From: Phoronis australis
Lineage: Eukaryota; Phoronida; Phoronidae
Length of the DNA stretch: 64,000 nt
NCBI GenBank assembly: GCA_002633005.1
Contig: NMRA01000002.1
Span: 1,946,916-2,010,915, forward strand
Reading direction: 5' to 3'
Part shown: piece after piece, positions 38,472-48,902 of the stretch
Numbering within the stretch: the stretch's first letter is position 1
Layout of the letters: each line of letters opens with the position of its first letter
The notes under the pieces: model-generated
What the model saw: only the letters and a program-made list of their open reading frames with translations
The model's database searches: none
What the model was told of the DNA's origin: nothing
Translations under genes and position numbers: made by a program

Positions 38472-38510
38472 CTTTTCTTGGGAGAACGGGACCTGCTTTT
38501 GGACTTTGAC
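38472..38510 (-). CDS. SR protein RS micro-exon 11 (39 bp, duplicate of RS8)
   Basis: Acceptor TTTTTATAG, donor GTTAGTC. Encodes SKSKSRSRSPKK, identical to micro-exon 8. Its donor is GTTAGT where RS8 has GTAAGT, so recognition may be weaker. Phase 2 at both ends. Confidence 0.87.
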
Positions 38511-38640
38511 CTATAAAAACATTACAAGCAGTCAGGAGCCTTACCAATGATCATACCATGGTCAATAAAACAGTAACAGTGAATTTTAAAATCTGTAATT
38601 TTGACGCTCATTGAAAGTTTAAATGCTGACTTAAACTTAC

Positions 38641-38691
38641 CGCTTTTTCTTTTTATCCTTGTCCTCACGTTTCGTTGAACGGCTTCTTGAC
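38641..38691 (-). CDS. SR protein RS micro-exon 10 (51 bp, duplicate of RS7)
   Basis: Acceptor ATCATCAG, donor GTAAGTT. Encodes SRSRSTKREDKDKKKK. Differs from RS7 by Thr for Ala and by ending on CG (split Arg) where RS7 ends on AA (split Lys). Phase 2 at both ends. Confidence 0.87.
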
Positions 38692-39242
38692 CTGATGATT
38701 AGGAAAACAAAAAACAACGTTGAAAACTAAACCATATCAAAAACGGCAACTTGTTAATTCTTTCTCAAAAATTAAAAACACAGTATGAATTATGATTAAC
38801 AAAGTGAAAGTCTTGGCTAATGCATAAACCTGGATAGATAGACACTTAGCAAAAAATTAAACGAAAACAATGAAGTCATCAGCAAAAATGATGGCAAATT
38901 TAGACTTAAAAACCTTGCTGAGCAAGATATTACTGTAACCAAAAGCGAACAAGCTCAACAAATAACCTTCATAAATAAAAGCAGAGCAATTTCTTAAGAT
39001 CACACTATTTACCTTATTTTTTCCAACACAGGCTTCTTAAAGTAACTACAACACCATGTTCCATAGAAAAAACTTGCTTCTTACTCAGATGTGAAGTGAT
39101 TTATGGATTTGTAAAGAATTGACAGTTTGTTACTGTTGAAGACTGTGTCCGGCGCATGAAATACCACACCACAACAAATCAATTCGTAAAGCTTGGGCTC
39201 AAGCAATAGTCTGCCAGCTTAGAAGCAATGAAATGCGATCCA

Positions 39243-39747
39243 GTTTTATTCACAGGCATCCTCAGCTTCTGATCGTCCCCAATACACTACATATCATACT
39301 ACAAGGTATGACACTCGGGACTAGAAATTCCATGGGTGCTTTGATTCAGTCGTCCATATCAAACACATAACTCAATAAATTTACACAAAACGGGGTTCAA
39401 CAAACCATGAGCTATTGTTATTTCTTATAATACCAGTCACAGTGTCCTGCTCCAGCGAGTTCGCAAGAAATTCGCAGTCAAAGCCCAAAAATGTTCCCAA
39501 AAAGCCCCCACATACCTCACACTTGGACGATTCGAGGTCAAGGACGGTACAGAAATTGCCGGTTTGTTACGTAAAGTCATGATGTCGATAACTCTACACT
39601 TAGCCGTCCATTCGTAACTCATCCGTAATTTCCGTACTGGCTGAATCGAAGCACCCGTGGAATTTCTAGTCCTGAGTGTCATAACTTGTAGTATTATATG
39701 TAGTGTATTGGGGATGATCAAAAGCTGAGGACGCCTGTGGTTTGATT
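39243..39747. mobile_element. hAT-like MITE with 99 bp inverted repeats, in copy A only
   Basis: A 489 bp element (39251-39739) starts CACAGGCATCC and ends GGACGCCTGTG. The 99 bp arms 39251-39349 and 39641-39739 are inverted copies with a handful of mismatches. Flanking 8-mers GTTTTATT (39243-39250) and GTTTGATT (39740-39747) differ by one base and look like a target duplication. The matching position in copy B (about 41212-41222) has no insert. A 94-codon minus-strand frame covers the right part, but it runs through the repeats and resembles no transposase. Confidence 0.8.
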
Positions 39748-39906
39748 AAAGAACATTTGAGACCCATTTCATAACAGCATGGTCTAAATGAAAAGTAGAT
39801 TTTTGTGATAAAAGGTGCTTTATAACCACTTTAAATAAGTTTGCCTTTTCAAGTCGTAGTTTATTGCATCATCGGTAAGAATACAGGCAATATGTCTTCA
39901 TCTCAC

Positions 39907-39960
39907 CTAGACTCGGAACGCTTCTTTGACTTTGATCGACTTCTGGACTTAGAGCGCGAC
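39907..39960 (-). CDS. SR protein RS micro-exon 9 (54 bp, duplicate of RS6)
   Basis: Acceptor TCCTCCAG, donor GTGAGAT. Encodes SRSKSRSRSKSKKRSES, the same protein sequence as micro-exon 6; the nucleotide differences are silent. This points to purifying selection on the encoded peptide in both copies or to a young duplication. Phase 2 at both ends. Confidence 0.88.
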
Positions 39961-40386
39961 CTGGAGGAAGACATTTAGACCTCAAACAGAACAAACTAAT
40001 CAATCAAATGCTAATACATTTTGCTTAGTTTTTGTTCGAAAACTGAAATACTGCACGTACTTGCACTCATTTTGTTTTGTATAAAAACCTAGTAATACAG
40101 AAATTTAAACAAGAGCATACACAATTCTAATCAAGCACAAAACACACTAAGTGAAGTGTCCTCGAAATGCAGATAATCGAGTTTGATACTTCAGTCAATG
40201 ATTCAGATTCTCAACTTCACGAAGCAAATTTCTCATTTGGAAAAATAGAAGAAAAAGCTGATGATCACACTTGACTCTGAGAAAACTATCCAAACTAAGC
40301 CTACAAGACCAAAATGTATGAACAATACGATTTTCGTTGCTCCTAAGTATCCATATCGTGTACATGAAGAAGATAAATTCACTTAC

Positions 40387-40425
40387 CTTTTCTTGGGAGA
40401 GCGGGACCTGCTTTTGGACTTTGAC
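40387..40425 (-). CDS. SR protein RS micro-exon 8 (39 bp)
   Basis: Acceptor TTTTTATAG, donor GTAAGTG. Encodes SKSKSRSRSPKK. The upstream split codon is AA|G, lysine, when joined to RS7. The shortest exon type in the gene, 13 codons. Phase 2 at both ends. Confidence 0.88.
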
Positions 40426-40551
40426 CTATAAAAATATTACAAGCATTCAGGAGCCTTACCAATGATCATGTAAAGGGCAATAAAATAATAACAGTAACTT
40501 TTAAAATTATAATTTTTATGCTAATTAAAAGTTTGAATGACCACAACTTAC

Positions 40552-40602
40552 TTCTTTTTCTTTTTATCCTTGTCCTCACGTTTCGCTGAACGACTTCTTG
40601 AC
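40552..40602 (-). CDS. SR protein RS micro-exon 7 (51 bp)
   Basis: Acceptor ATCACCAG, donor GTAAGTT. Encodes SRSRSAKREDKDKKKK. A short SR run followed by a Lys-rich charged stretch. It ends on AA, making it the only micro-exon whose 3' join gives lysine instead of arginine (or the serine of the last join). Phase 2 at both ends. Confidence 0.87.
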
Positions 40603-41366
40603 CTGGTGATTAGGAAAACAAAAAACAATGTTAAAAACGAAATCATCTCAAAGTAGAGTTCAAGCAAATGGCGAATCACAGTAAATGATAGTTTTTTCAA
40701 AAAATTAAAAACAGCATGAATCATCATTAGCAAAGTATAAGTCTTGGCTAATGCTTAAACTAGGAGAGATAGACACTTTATAATAGCAAAATTAAATGAA
40801 AATGACATTCACAACAAAACTAACAAATTTAGACACTAAAACGTTGCTGAGCAAGTTGACAAAGTTGATATTTACCAAAAGTGAACAAGCTCAACAAATA
40901 TGAGCAGAGTAACTTCTTAAGATCAAAGTATTTACACTATTTTTTTTCCAAAACAGGCTTCTTAAAGTGACTATAACACTATGTTCCGTAGAAAAATCAA
41001 CTTTTAATTTAGACCACTCAATGCAACTTCAACGGTCTAAACTTGCTTCTTACTTAGATAGTTGTGATTTATGGATTTGCAAAGAATTGACATTTTGTTA
41101 CTGTTGAAGACCATGACTGGCGCATGAAATACCACACTATGACAAATCAGTTTGTAATGCCTAGACTCAACCAGAAGTCTGCCAGATCTTTGGAAGACCT
41201 GAAATGCCCTCCAGTTTGACTAAGGAACACTTTGAGACACATTTTATAACAGCAAGTGGCCTATTAAATGAAAAGTGGATTTTTGTGATAAAAGGTGGTT
41301 TATAGCCACTTCAAATAAGATTGCATTCTCAAGTTGAAGTTTACAGGCAATATGTCCTCATCTCAC

Positions 41367-41420
41367 CTAGACTCCGAACGCTTCTTCGACTTCGATCGAC
41401 TTCTGGACTTAGAGCGCGAC
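41367..41420 (-). CDS. SR protein RS micro-exon 6 (54 bp)
   Basis: Acceptor TGGTTACAG, donor GTGAGAT. Encodes SRSKSRSRSKSKKRSES between split arginine codons, identical in protein sequence to micro-exon 9. Phase 2 at both ends. Confidence 0.88.
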
Positions 41421-41560
41421 CTGTAACCAGACACTTAAGACTTCAAACAAAAGCAGAATAAGCAAGCAAATACAGAATCTGGGTTAGTTTTTTCCCCAAA
41501 TTGAAAAGTTATATACTGCATAAGCTTGTACTTTTTTGTTTTGTGTGTAAACCTAGTAAG

Positions 41561-41640
41561 GAACATTTGAGACCCATTTCATAACAGCATGGTCTACATG
41601 AAAAGTGAATTTTTGTGATAATTCTAATCAAGCACACAAC
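41561..41640 (-). repeat. Mosaic fragment of copy A intron sequence
   Basis: 41561-41620 matches 39751-39810 at about 95% and is joined directly to 41621-41640, which matches 40124-40142. The equivalent place inside copy B (about 41227-41285) is less similar. Looks like a short templated insertion or the scar of a third, collapsed copy. Confidence 0.65.
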
Positions 41641-41840
41641 AGGAAAGAACCACCAGAAAAAAACAGCTATGAAGAAATAAAGAAATGATCCACAAAGCAA
41701 GAATGTAACTTAAAAAAATCTTCAAATGTGATTCACGTAATATGGCCGAAACAAATAACTTAAGGGTATTCACATTCAATAGTTAGTCAACACATTTTCC
41801 AGCGCACCAAGAATTTGCAGTATCTCATATCGCATATTAC

Positions 41841-41900
41841 CTGTTCTTCTCCTTCCTTGGAGATTTGGAGCCTGACTTGCTCCTAGAACGGGATTCGTCC
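41841..41900 (-). CDS. SR protein RS micro-exon 5 (60 bp)
   Basis: Acceptor ATATTTCAG, donor GTAATAT. Encodes DESRSRSKSGSKSPRKEKN between split arginine codons. GSKSPR is shared with micro-exon 4 and SKSPR with micro-exon 12. Phase 2 at both ends. Confidence 0.88.
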
Positions 41901-42392
41901 CTGAAATATCATAAACATGACAGTCAACACGCATAATCTACTTAGGCAAAAAACCAGTGAGTATTATGCTGTCTGGCAGTAACTTTTACAGAATCCAATT
42001 ATCGTATTCAGAAACCTGGCCAGGGTCTTTTCCCAAGAAACAAACTGCACACTCAACTAAAAATGTTTTTGGAGGTGAACCTTTAGGTTTTCCACTAAAA
42101 CAAACAACTAATTTTATTCAGACCATTGTTTTATGCTACATAATCAGTCGATGAATTAAAAAACTAAACAAATGTTTGCTCATTCCCTCTGAAGATGGCA
42201 CTATTCCTTTTCTGGCTTTGATAAAAATTGCGACTAGGATGTATAGAAGTAGTCAGATCAGTACGAAAGTCCTCGTCTTCCATTGTATGTTTTTGTGGGT
42301 GCATAAAATATATAATGTAGGAAATTTTATGCCATTTGTTACAAAACCTAGGAAGCACTGTTTAATTAGAATGCTTTACTTTTTTTGAGAAG

Positions 42393-42519
42393 CTTTGTTG
42401 AAAACACGACTAAACTTTGTTCGAAAGCTTGAAACCGAGTTGGTCGTAGTGTCGAAACAATCTTGAGCGACTTGGTATCAACATTTTCCAAAAAAAGTTT
42501 AGTCGTGTTTTCAACAAAG
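42393..42519. repeat. Foldback with perfect 26 bp arms in an SR gene intron
   Basis: 42393-42418 (CTTTGTTGAAAACACGAC then TAAACTTT) is perfectly complementary to 42494-42519 across about 75 bp. It lies in the intron between micro-exons 4 and 5. MITE-like; no target duplication was identified. In the transcript it could form a stable stem. Confidence 0.75.
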
Positions 42520-42665
42520 TTTGTGTTGACGAAGGGCTGCAACCGAACTATACTGATTTTTTAAGATGCTAAAAACACACGTGACCCAATAACCCACTAC
42601 AGATCTTGCATGCTTAAAAAATAATGAATATGTTAAATTTCATTCAAGACTGAACAATCACACAC

Positions 42666-42722
42666 CTCTTGCTTTTCTTAGATGGTCTCGGTGATTTAGA
42701 CCCAGAGTGGCTTCGGGATTCT
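42666..42722 (-). CDS. SR protein RS micro-exon 4 (57 bp)
   Basis: Acceptor CTTTCAG, donor GTGTGTG. Encodes ESRSHSGSKSPRPSKKSK between split arginine codons. Phase 2 at both ends. Confidence 0.87.
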
Positions 42723-43978
42723 CTGAAAGAAAAATAACAATGAAACGACCTCAGAAAAACTCCAAATAATCAATATGACTTCAGCAGGCTGCATAATGCA
42801 GTGGAGATTTCAGTCATTCAGTCAAGCCATTAAATGCAAAAATTGAATCAAGCACTGGACTCAGTTCATGAACAGGCTACCCAAACAACTCGGCTCACAC
42901 ACTCAAGAAGACAGCTCACTGACTCATAAGCATTGCTTGGCACGTACAAAACACTGCATGCACACCCAAAAATATGGTTCACTGACTTGCGTCATTAAGA
43001 CTCCAACGTATAACTCGGCAACATGTGTGACGTGTTTGCAGGTGCAGAAGCCAAGTACGCAGTGCAGGAGCTGAGCTGTTTGGGTGGCTAAGCCACGCTT
43101 TATAAGGTCGTGAGTGCACGAGTCGTGTTGTGCGGGAAACCCGGATAAGTTGACAATAGCAGCGCTAACACATCTCAATAACTCCTATAAATAACCGAGT
43201 TGAAAAGAAGGAAATGGCAACACGACATCGACAAAATGGCAATACGAGGACTACCAAAGCTGGAATGGTTAATACAAAGGACAAGCTTGGCCAAATCACA
43301 CAAGACGTGTGGTGGTAAGGCAACAATACAAAGTACTTTGCACAACACTTATATACGCATCAGGTTAGTGAGACAGCATGCAGCAAATTCTTCATGTTCC
43401 ACAGACTGCAGTACGTGACAAAAATAATCAGACAAAATATCATCATGACGGCTAGTTCTGTTGACAATAAATACGACTGATAATAACTATTAGGGTGACA
43501 AAATTCTAATTACAGAACAGCTTAGCCACCTCAGTATTACGCCTGTTAATTCCCCTTCATTCTTGATCACGAGGGAAGACTGCTCTGGCGATGAATTTGG
43601 CTTCTGCCCAGCCATCACGATGGGGAATTCTGGGTAATTTTGTCTGAGTACTTTTGGTTTGTACTGTGTATGAAGTTTTGAAGCCTACACTGGCAAATTA
43701 ATTACCGTGAGAAGATACTGCATGCAAACATAAGCGTGCAGCAGATTACTGAACGGAGATACAAGTTTTGTGGTTTGACTGCCAATTTGTCCAAATATCC
43801 AAAATAAAGCTGCGAGTTGCAAGGCAGTCCCTGCAAAGCAAACACTGTGTTTTTTCAGGACTTTACATCAAGTCTGAAAATTATTTTGACTAAAACTCTG
43901 AAGACTAACGCAAATTACTTAAATAGACATTGTGATGTATAGTGAAAGAGATGTTCATAGCATTTTTAACATAAGTAC

Positions 43979-44032
43979 CTCTTTTTGGTCGGTGTGCGAG
44001 AACGGGAGCGACTCTTCGAGTCTGACCTTGAC
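43979..44032 (-). CDS. SR protein RS micro-exon 3 (54 bp)
   Basis: Acceptor CTCGCAG, donor GTACTTA. Encodes SRSDSKSRSRSRTPTKK between split arginine codons. The downstream donor has C at +4, a departure from the GTRAG consensus. Phase 2 at both ends. Confidence 0.87.
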
Positions 44033-44880
44033 CTGCGAGCGACAAACAAAGCTGGTGAGTGCAACTAAGTCCAGCTGCTATATCAGCATTACAAAGCCAA
44101 TCATCTGTTACACACAAGTGGTTAGTCAAAACACCTGTTTAGTTACTGGTACTTCATCTACTATAACAAATATATTCTCCGAGGCTATGTCTGGATTCCT
44201 TCCTTTTGAAATAATACTGGACATAATTGTGTTATTATAAAACTCAAACTGCATTAGTGATTTGCACAATCCAGTTCTCATTCCAGCACTATTGACACGC
44301 CATCAGTAACCATATGAATAAGACTGACATAGAGATCCTGATTTTGTACTTTAATTAAAAAAGATACATAAAAATAATTTCCTCCAGCGCTTTTGAATGT
44401 GGTGCATATTAATACATATTTTAACAGTAAATTACAAAACATGTAACAGAGAAGCAAAGTACTGTACATGCGTGCTGGCACTAATTTTCGTAGCATTGGA
44501 ACCAGATAAATGACAAGGATATGGCCCATTAAACAAAAGCTCTTCTAAAACTAATTTGGCACTGGAAAGCATTGTTGTAAAACTCAACAAGAGCTCTGGG
44601 ATGCACAATAGGATGATGATAAATGATCACCAGTCTCATCATCATTCATACCATCACTCACGGGAAACCTCTTCTCATCATTTATCGTTGCTCAGAGATA
44701 AGAAATCATAAAACTAATCAAGCGTGACGATAAACTTTACACAATAAAATTTATATAAATCATTAATATGAATTACTATCGAGTATTAATGTCATACTAT
44801 GCCACTCATACAAATTCACAAAAACAGTCATAAAAAATCTTTTTCTGATTAATTATGATAAACCAAAATTGTCTCTGTAC

Positions 44881-44934
44881 CGCTTGGTCTTTTTAGCCTT
44901 GTCGTCAGAATGCCGTGGACTTCGACTTCTGGAC
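44881..44934 (-). CDS. SR protein RS micro-exon 2 (54 bp)
   Basis: Acceptor GACTTTCAG, donor GTACAGA. Encodes SRSRSPRHSDDKAKKTK between split arginine codons. Phase 2 at both ends. Confidence 0.87.
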
Positions 44935-45922
44935 CTGAAAGTCAGAAGATAACAGCTCAGACAACAGATAATGCCAAAGGCCAAATTACTGACACTAAGA
45001 TTTGACTCTAGCTTATTTAAACACACGTTACATCAGTACACTGGAGCACTTAATAAGTTGGGAAAACAAGAAAATAACTTCCATATTTTGTGACACAGTT
45101 AGGCATACAGACTGGTGTAGACTGTGTATACTATCCATAATTGATCTTGCCAATATTGTCCCTATCCATTGTGATTTGATAAACTGAATAAGGGAAACTT
45201 GGAGCATAGACAGAAATGCTTAAGATATGTTTATCTAAGATTATGTGATATTAATAACGCTCATTATACCTCAACCTTCAAAAGTTATGAATTATCAGTT
45301 TGGACATTGACAGCCTGTGGCGTGCTGCAGTACTTTTCCTTTTTCAACTCATTAAAATATCATGAAAGGTGCATCTCAGAAATTAGGAATTCTCGACTCT
45401 TTTTGACACAATGACGCAGGTTGGAAAAAAGTAGCTCCGATAGAATTGAAATTTCCACAAAGGAAAATGCCCGAGGAGTAAACTGAGTTTTCAACAATGT
45501 GAACAAAGGCTATCTATGAGGTCAATCACTGGCCAGCAGGGAAATGTTCAAATGGGAGTGACATTTCAGTGAAATTCACTGACCTGATTTCATTATCTTA
45601 AGATCTGGCCGTAAGTTATTCCTCTGGAAGTACTCAGGCAGGAATACGCCGGTAACATTTAAAAAACTACCACATACACATTGTAGGACATTAATACCTA
45701 AAACTGAAACTTTACTGCAATGCACTTGTTCACAGACAATTACTGTGAGTTAATTCTACCAAACCGTGTGTTCTTCGAAAATTCCACCACAAGATTTTGT
45801 CCGAAAATTTTAGTCCAGTAAAAATGTTTGTCCCTAGTAGATTTCAGTGGTATACACTGGCATATCAAAGTAAACCAAGTGACTGACAGCACCCCCTGTG
45901 ATCCTCCCATGTCATTATGTAC

Positions 45923-45976
45923 CGTGAGTTGGATCGTCTATGTGACCTTGACCGGCTCCTTGACCTAGATTGTGAC
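45923..45976 (-). CDS. SR protein RS micro-exon 1 (54 bp)
   Basis: Acceptor CATTTCAG, donor GTACATA. Encodes SQSRSRSRSRSHRRSNS between split arginine codons. It has the densest RS repeat in the gene and directly follows the zinc-knuckle exon. Phase 2 at both ends. Confidence 0.88.
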
Positions 45977-47696
45977 CTGAAATGAAGGCAATTAAGTTGA
46001 CGAACCAACAAACAAACACGCTCATGTACAATATGTTCACTTCCAAAGAATCTTTGTAATATTTCTCAAAACTGATTGCCTTCACCATAGTAGAAACCCG
46101 CAAATTCTCGTTGGCTTTGTTCGACGTCATGAACATTTTGCACACATAATGAGTAAAAACGTCCAACGAAACGCAACATCTCAGCAATGCTTTACCTTCC
46201 TAGTTCCCACGTGTGCCTCCAAACTATTACGCGTTCATCATTTAACATTTAACTAAAAATCCCCATAACTAATCCCTCAAGTGTTCCCTACTGTCTCTGC
46301 ATCATTTGTAAGGGAGGAAACATGCAGATGCATGTCTCTTGAAAATAGAACGTGTTCGGAGACATGTTGCATTGAAGCCGACTCAAATCCACTTCAGCAG
46401 GGCAACTGCCACAATCTGCAAATAAAAGTCAGCAACAACAACCGCAATGATCAGCAACTTTGCTATCAGGACGACCACTTCTTTCTGACCTAGTAGAGCA
46501 GCGAATCATATACAGCAGCCGAAGACCATGTGGTTCCAATGCCATGCGAGCCTGCAAACCATCTGCTTTCCAGTGTAGTCAATATCATGTCTTTCTAGAG
46601 AGCACAACGACACCTAGCCACAAGAGGAGAAATCACCGTATGTCGTCGGTTACTTGCTTATGCACTGAATGTGGTATCACAATAACAACATGTCTCCAGA
46701 ACAGGTTATCGTTCCAAAACCACTTTAAATAATAATCCATAATTCAGTAAAAAGTGTACGCTCCTAATTTTGGAAATCAAATTAGTTTACTTTTTTCAAA
46801 AAATGACAATATTACATACCAGTAGGGAACACTTAAAATGTACTTACTGTGTCTGACAGCATCTATTCATAAAAATCAATTACCTCGGACAATCAAACTC
46901 TGATTAGAATTTGTGTGTGTGCGTGGCCACCTTACAGACGGCACTAGCTGCCCCACGACGCACTCGCAGTAAATGACAAGTCTCGTACAATCGTACAGCG
47001 TGCAGTGTTTGTAGGCTGCCGTATCTATGGACTCGCTCGCCGGGGATTAAAGATGGCGTTAGAAGCGCTTAAGAGTGGCCGAGAGTGACCAGACAGTGGT
47101 GTCGGCCTTGCCTCAGAGCTCCCTCTGCTGGAGTTCACGTGCAAGTGAGTACGCGGGCGACCAAACGCGACCAAGCTCTCGACTAGGACTTAACATTTGA
47201 GTAGGGCTGATCAGAGTAGGTTTATTGGTGAGTACTCGCCTAAACAAACAGTGGGTAGAATGTGTCAGCCAGTCGCCAACAAAGCAATGACGTTCAAATG
47301 CATTATCACTGAGAAGAAGTGGTTGACAGCCAAGACCACATAGCTGAAGCCATAAAAGAACAGGTAGTTGCCATGACGACTAATCAGTTACAGTTATGAA
47401 AGGGAATATTTGGTTAAGCAGTTCTGACTACTAATGACAGTAGTCAGTCAGCTGTGGCCCAGCACAATCACTGAAGGTGTGTCTGAGAGTTTCACAGGAG
47501 AACAATATGCAGTTATGCATGTATTAATACTTACAACACAGTTGAAGCTGAGGGATTGAAAAACGGCACCAGAGGAAATCATAACAAAATCCAACCAGGA
47601 AAATGAATGAATACGAAACTCATAATGAACATTTTGAATAACGTGACTAAGAGCAGACAGACTGACAAGGTGACGACTGGCTATTGTAGCACTTAC
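45977..47696 (-). other. SR gene intron between the zinc-knuckle exon and RS1
   Basis: About 1.7 kb with no further coding exon recognised. A TGGCGTTAG-AGCGCT motif (47051-47069) recurs at 48750-48769, just downstream of the exon 2b donor. SR genes commonly carry a stop-containing poison exon for autoregulation (known of vertebrate SRSF genes), and this intron and intron 1 are the natural places to look, but I could not point to one. Confidence 0.4.
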
Positions 47697-47879
47697 CGAT
47701 ACCGGCGACTTCTGCGGCGTGTGCACTCCCGGGCGAAGTGGCCCACGCGGTCACACTCGTAACACCTCATGGTGCCCCGGGGTGGGGGTCGCCTCCCATA
47801 CGAAGGTGGCCTCCGGTCCCTGCGCCCGCTGCCAAATGGTCTGGCATGCTCCACCCTCACTTGACGTCCACAGACCGAC
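47697..47879 (-). CDS. SR protein exon 3: end of RRM, RGG/proline linker and CCHC zinc knuckle
   Basis: A 183 bp exon between TGCACAG and GTAAGTG. It starts by finishing the RRM (SVCGRQVRVEHARP), continues through an Arg/Pro/Gly linker (GRRDRRPPSYGRRPPPRG) and then the knuckle CYECDRVGHFAREC, which fits C-X2-C-X4-H-X4-C exactly. It ends in TRRRSRRYR, the start of the RS tail. A zinc knuckle after a single RRM is diagnostic of the SRSF7/9G8/x16 and plant RSZ group, which bind exonic RNA to promote splicing and link to mRNA export (family knowledge). The RRM end shows the VRVE strand usual in SRSF3/SRSF7. Confidence 0.93.
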
Positions 47880-48777
47880 CTGTGCATTGAAGAAGCAAGA
47901 TACCAGTGAAGCAACTTCTGATGGAAACATGTCTCCTTTGAACGACTGACATTCAGTCTTAAAGGGTAAGAGTTGAGGTTATCTTTCTATCTAATGAACT
48001 ATCTGTTCCTGGTGCCAATTGTAGAAATTTAACTTCTTTAAAAGGCAATATACAGTGAGTATGCAATCATCAAAAATTTCAGTACATGATGTGATACATC
48101 CATCTTCAGTAAAATGGTTAAGACTAAGTTTTTTTTTGAAAAAGCAAAACAAAGGATGCATCCTGTAAAAGATCTAGACCAGGAATTTGTTACCTGAATG
48201 TCACTTCAACTTACTATACGGTACTTGCTAAAACCTCCAACAGTCTCAGCATTTCCCTCGATTAAATGGTAAACAGTACACAGACAATCATTTAGAATAA
48301 GATTGACAAAATATGGAACTAGATGAAACACAATACTGAACAAATTACAACAAATACAAAGTGTCAAGCGTTATCTTCTTATTTTAGGACCTGTTTCACT
48401 AAAACATCGTAACTTTACAACATTTTCAAGCAGCTGTCTAACAGGAGACTTTGCAACTGGTCATAACTCACTGTTTAGACTCTATGTAAAAAGCATTGTA
48501 AATTTACAATTTAACAAGGCAGGCCTCTGCAGCGAATAATAAAGCTAGCAGAACACTACAGAACTAGCCACAGCAAAGCTGATCCAAATTTTGACACTTT
48601 ACTTAATGTTTAGGATTTCGTTTCTACACACCAAAAACGTCAAGGACTCATCTTCTTTGTAAACTTTTGACACAGCAAAGCAACTTATATCTTGTTGAGG
48701 TGTAATTTTGAGAAACAACACCATTTGCAGCGCCACGAATCAGCCCGCTAGACGGCGTTAGAGAGCGCTAATCTTAC

Positions 48778-48855
48778 CGCCCATCCACATCATGCACGGC
48801 CTTTTCAGCATCTTCCCCATACTTGTAGGTAAGGAAGGCAAAACCAGCAGGGTGT
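48778..48855 (-). CDS. SR protein alternative exon 2b (RNP1 exon, second version)
   Basis: A 78 bp exon with acceptor CCTTTTAG and donor GTAAGAT. Encodes HPAGFAFLTYKYGEDAEK then AVHDVDG, flanked by split arginine codons. It is a homologue of exon 2a (14 of 26 residues identical) with the same length, phase and ends, and the frame is intact. It replaces the near-universal NPPGFA start with HPAGFA, so it is probably the derived copy. It follows exon 2a by only 47 bp. Transcribed after 2a in gene order. Confidence 0.85.
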
Positions 48856-48902
48856 CTAAAAGGTAACAACAGGCTGATCACATGACTACTAGTTTTACTC
48901 AC

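Larger units (their letters stand above)
38240..40095 (-). repeat. Tandem duplication copy A, carrying RS9-RS10-RS11
   Basis: Aligns in the same orientation with 40195-41559 over exons and introns alike. Without the inserted MITE (489 bp plus one 8 bp target copy) it is about 1.36 kb, the same as copy B. All three exons are preserved in order. The flanking introns have diverged, but long blocks remain recognisable, for example the segments around 38395-38450 and 40305-40370. Confidence 0.85.
40195..41559 (-). repeat. Tandem duplication copy B, carrying RS6-RS7-RS8
   Basis: The partner of copy A, about 1.37 kb, in direct orientation and separated from it by about 100 bp. It lacks the hAT-like MITE and therefore shows the pre-insertion state of that site. 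Confidence 0.85.

Noticed and set aside
39437-39721. 94-codon frame inside the hAT-like MITE
   Set aside because: It runs through the inverted repeat and has no transposase features.
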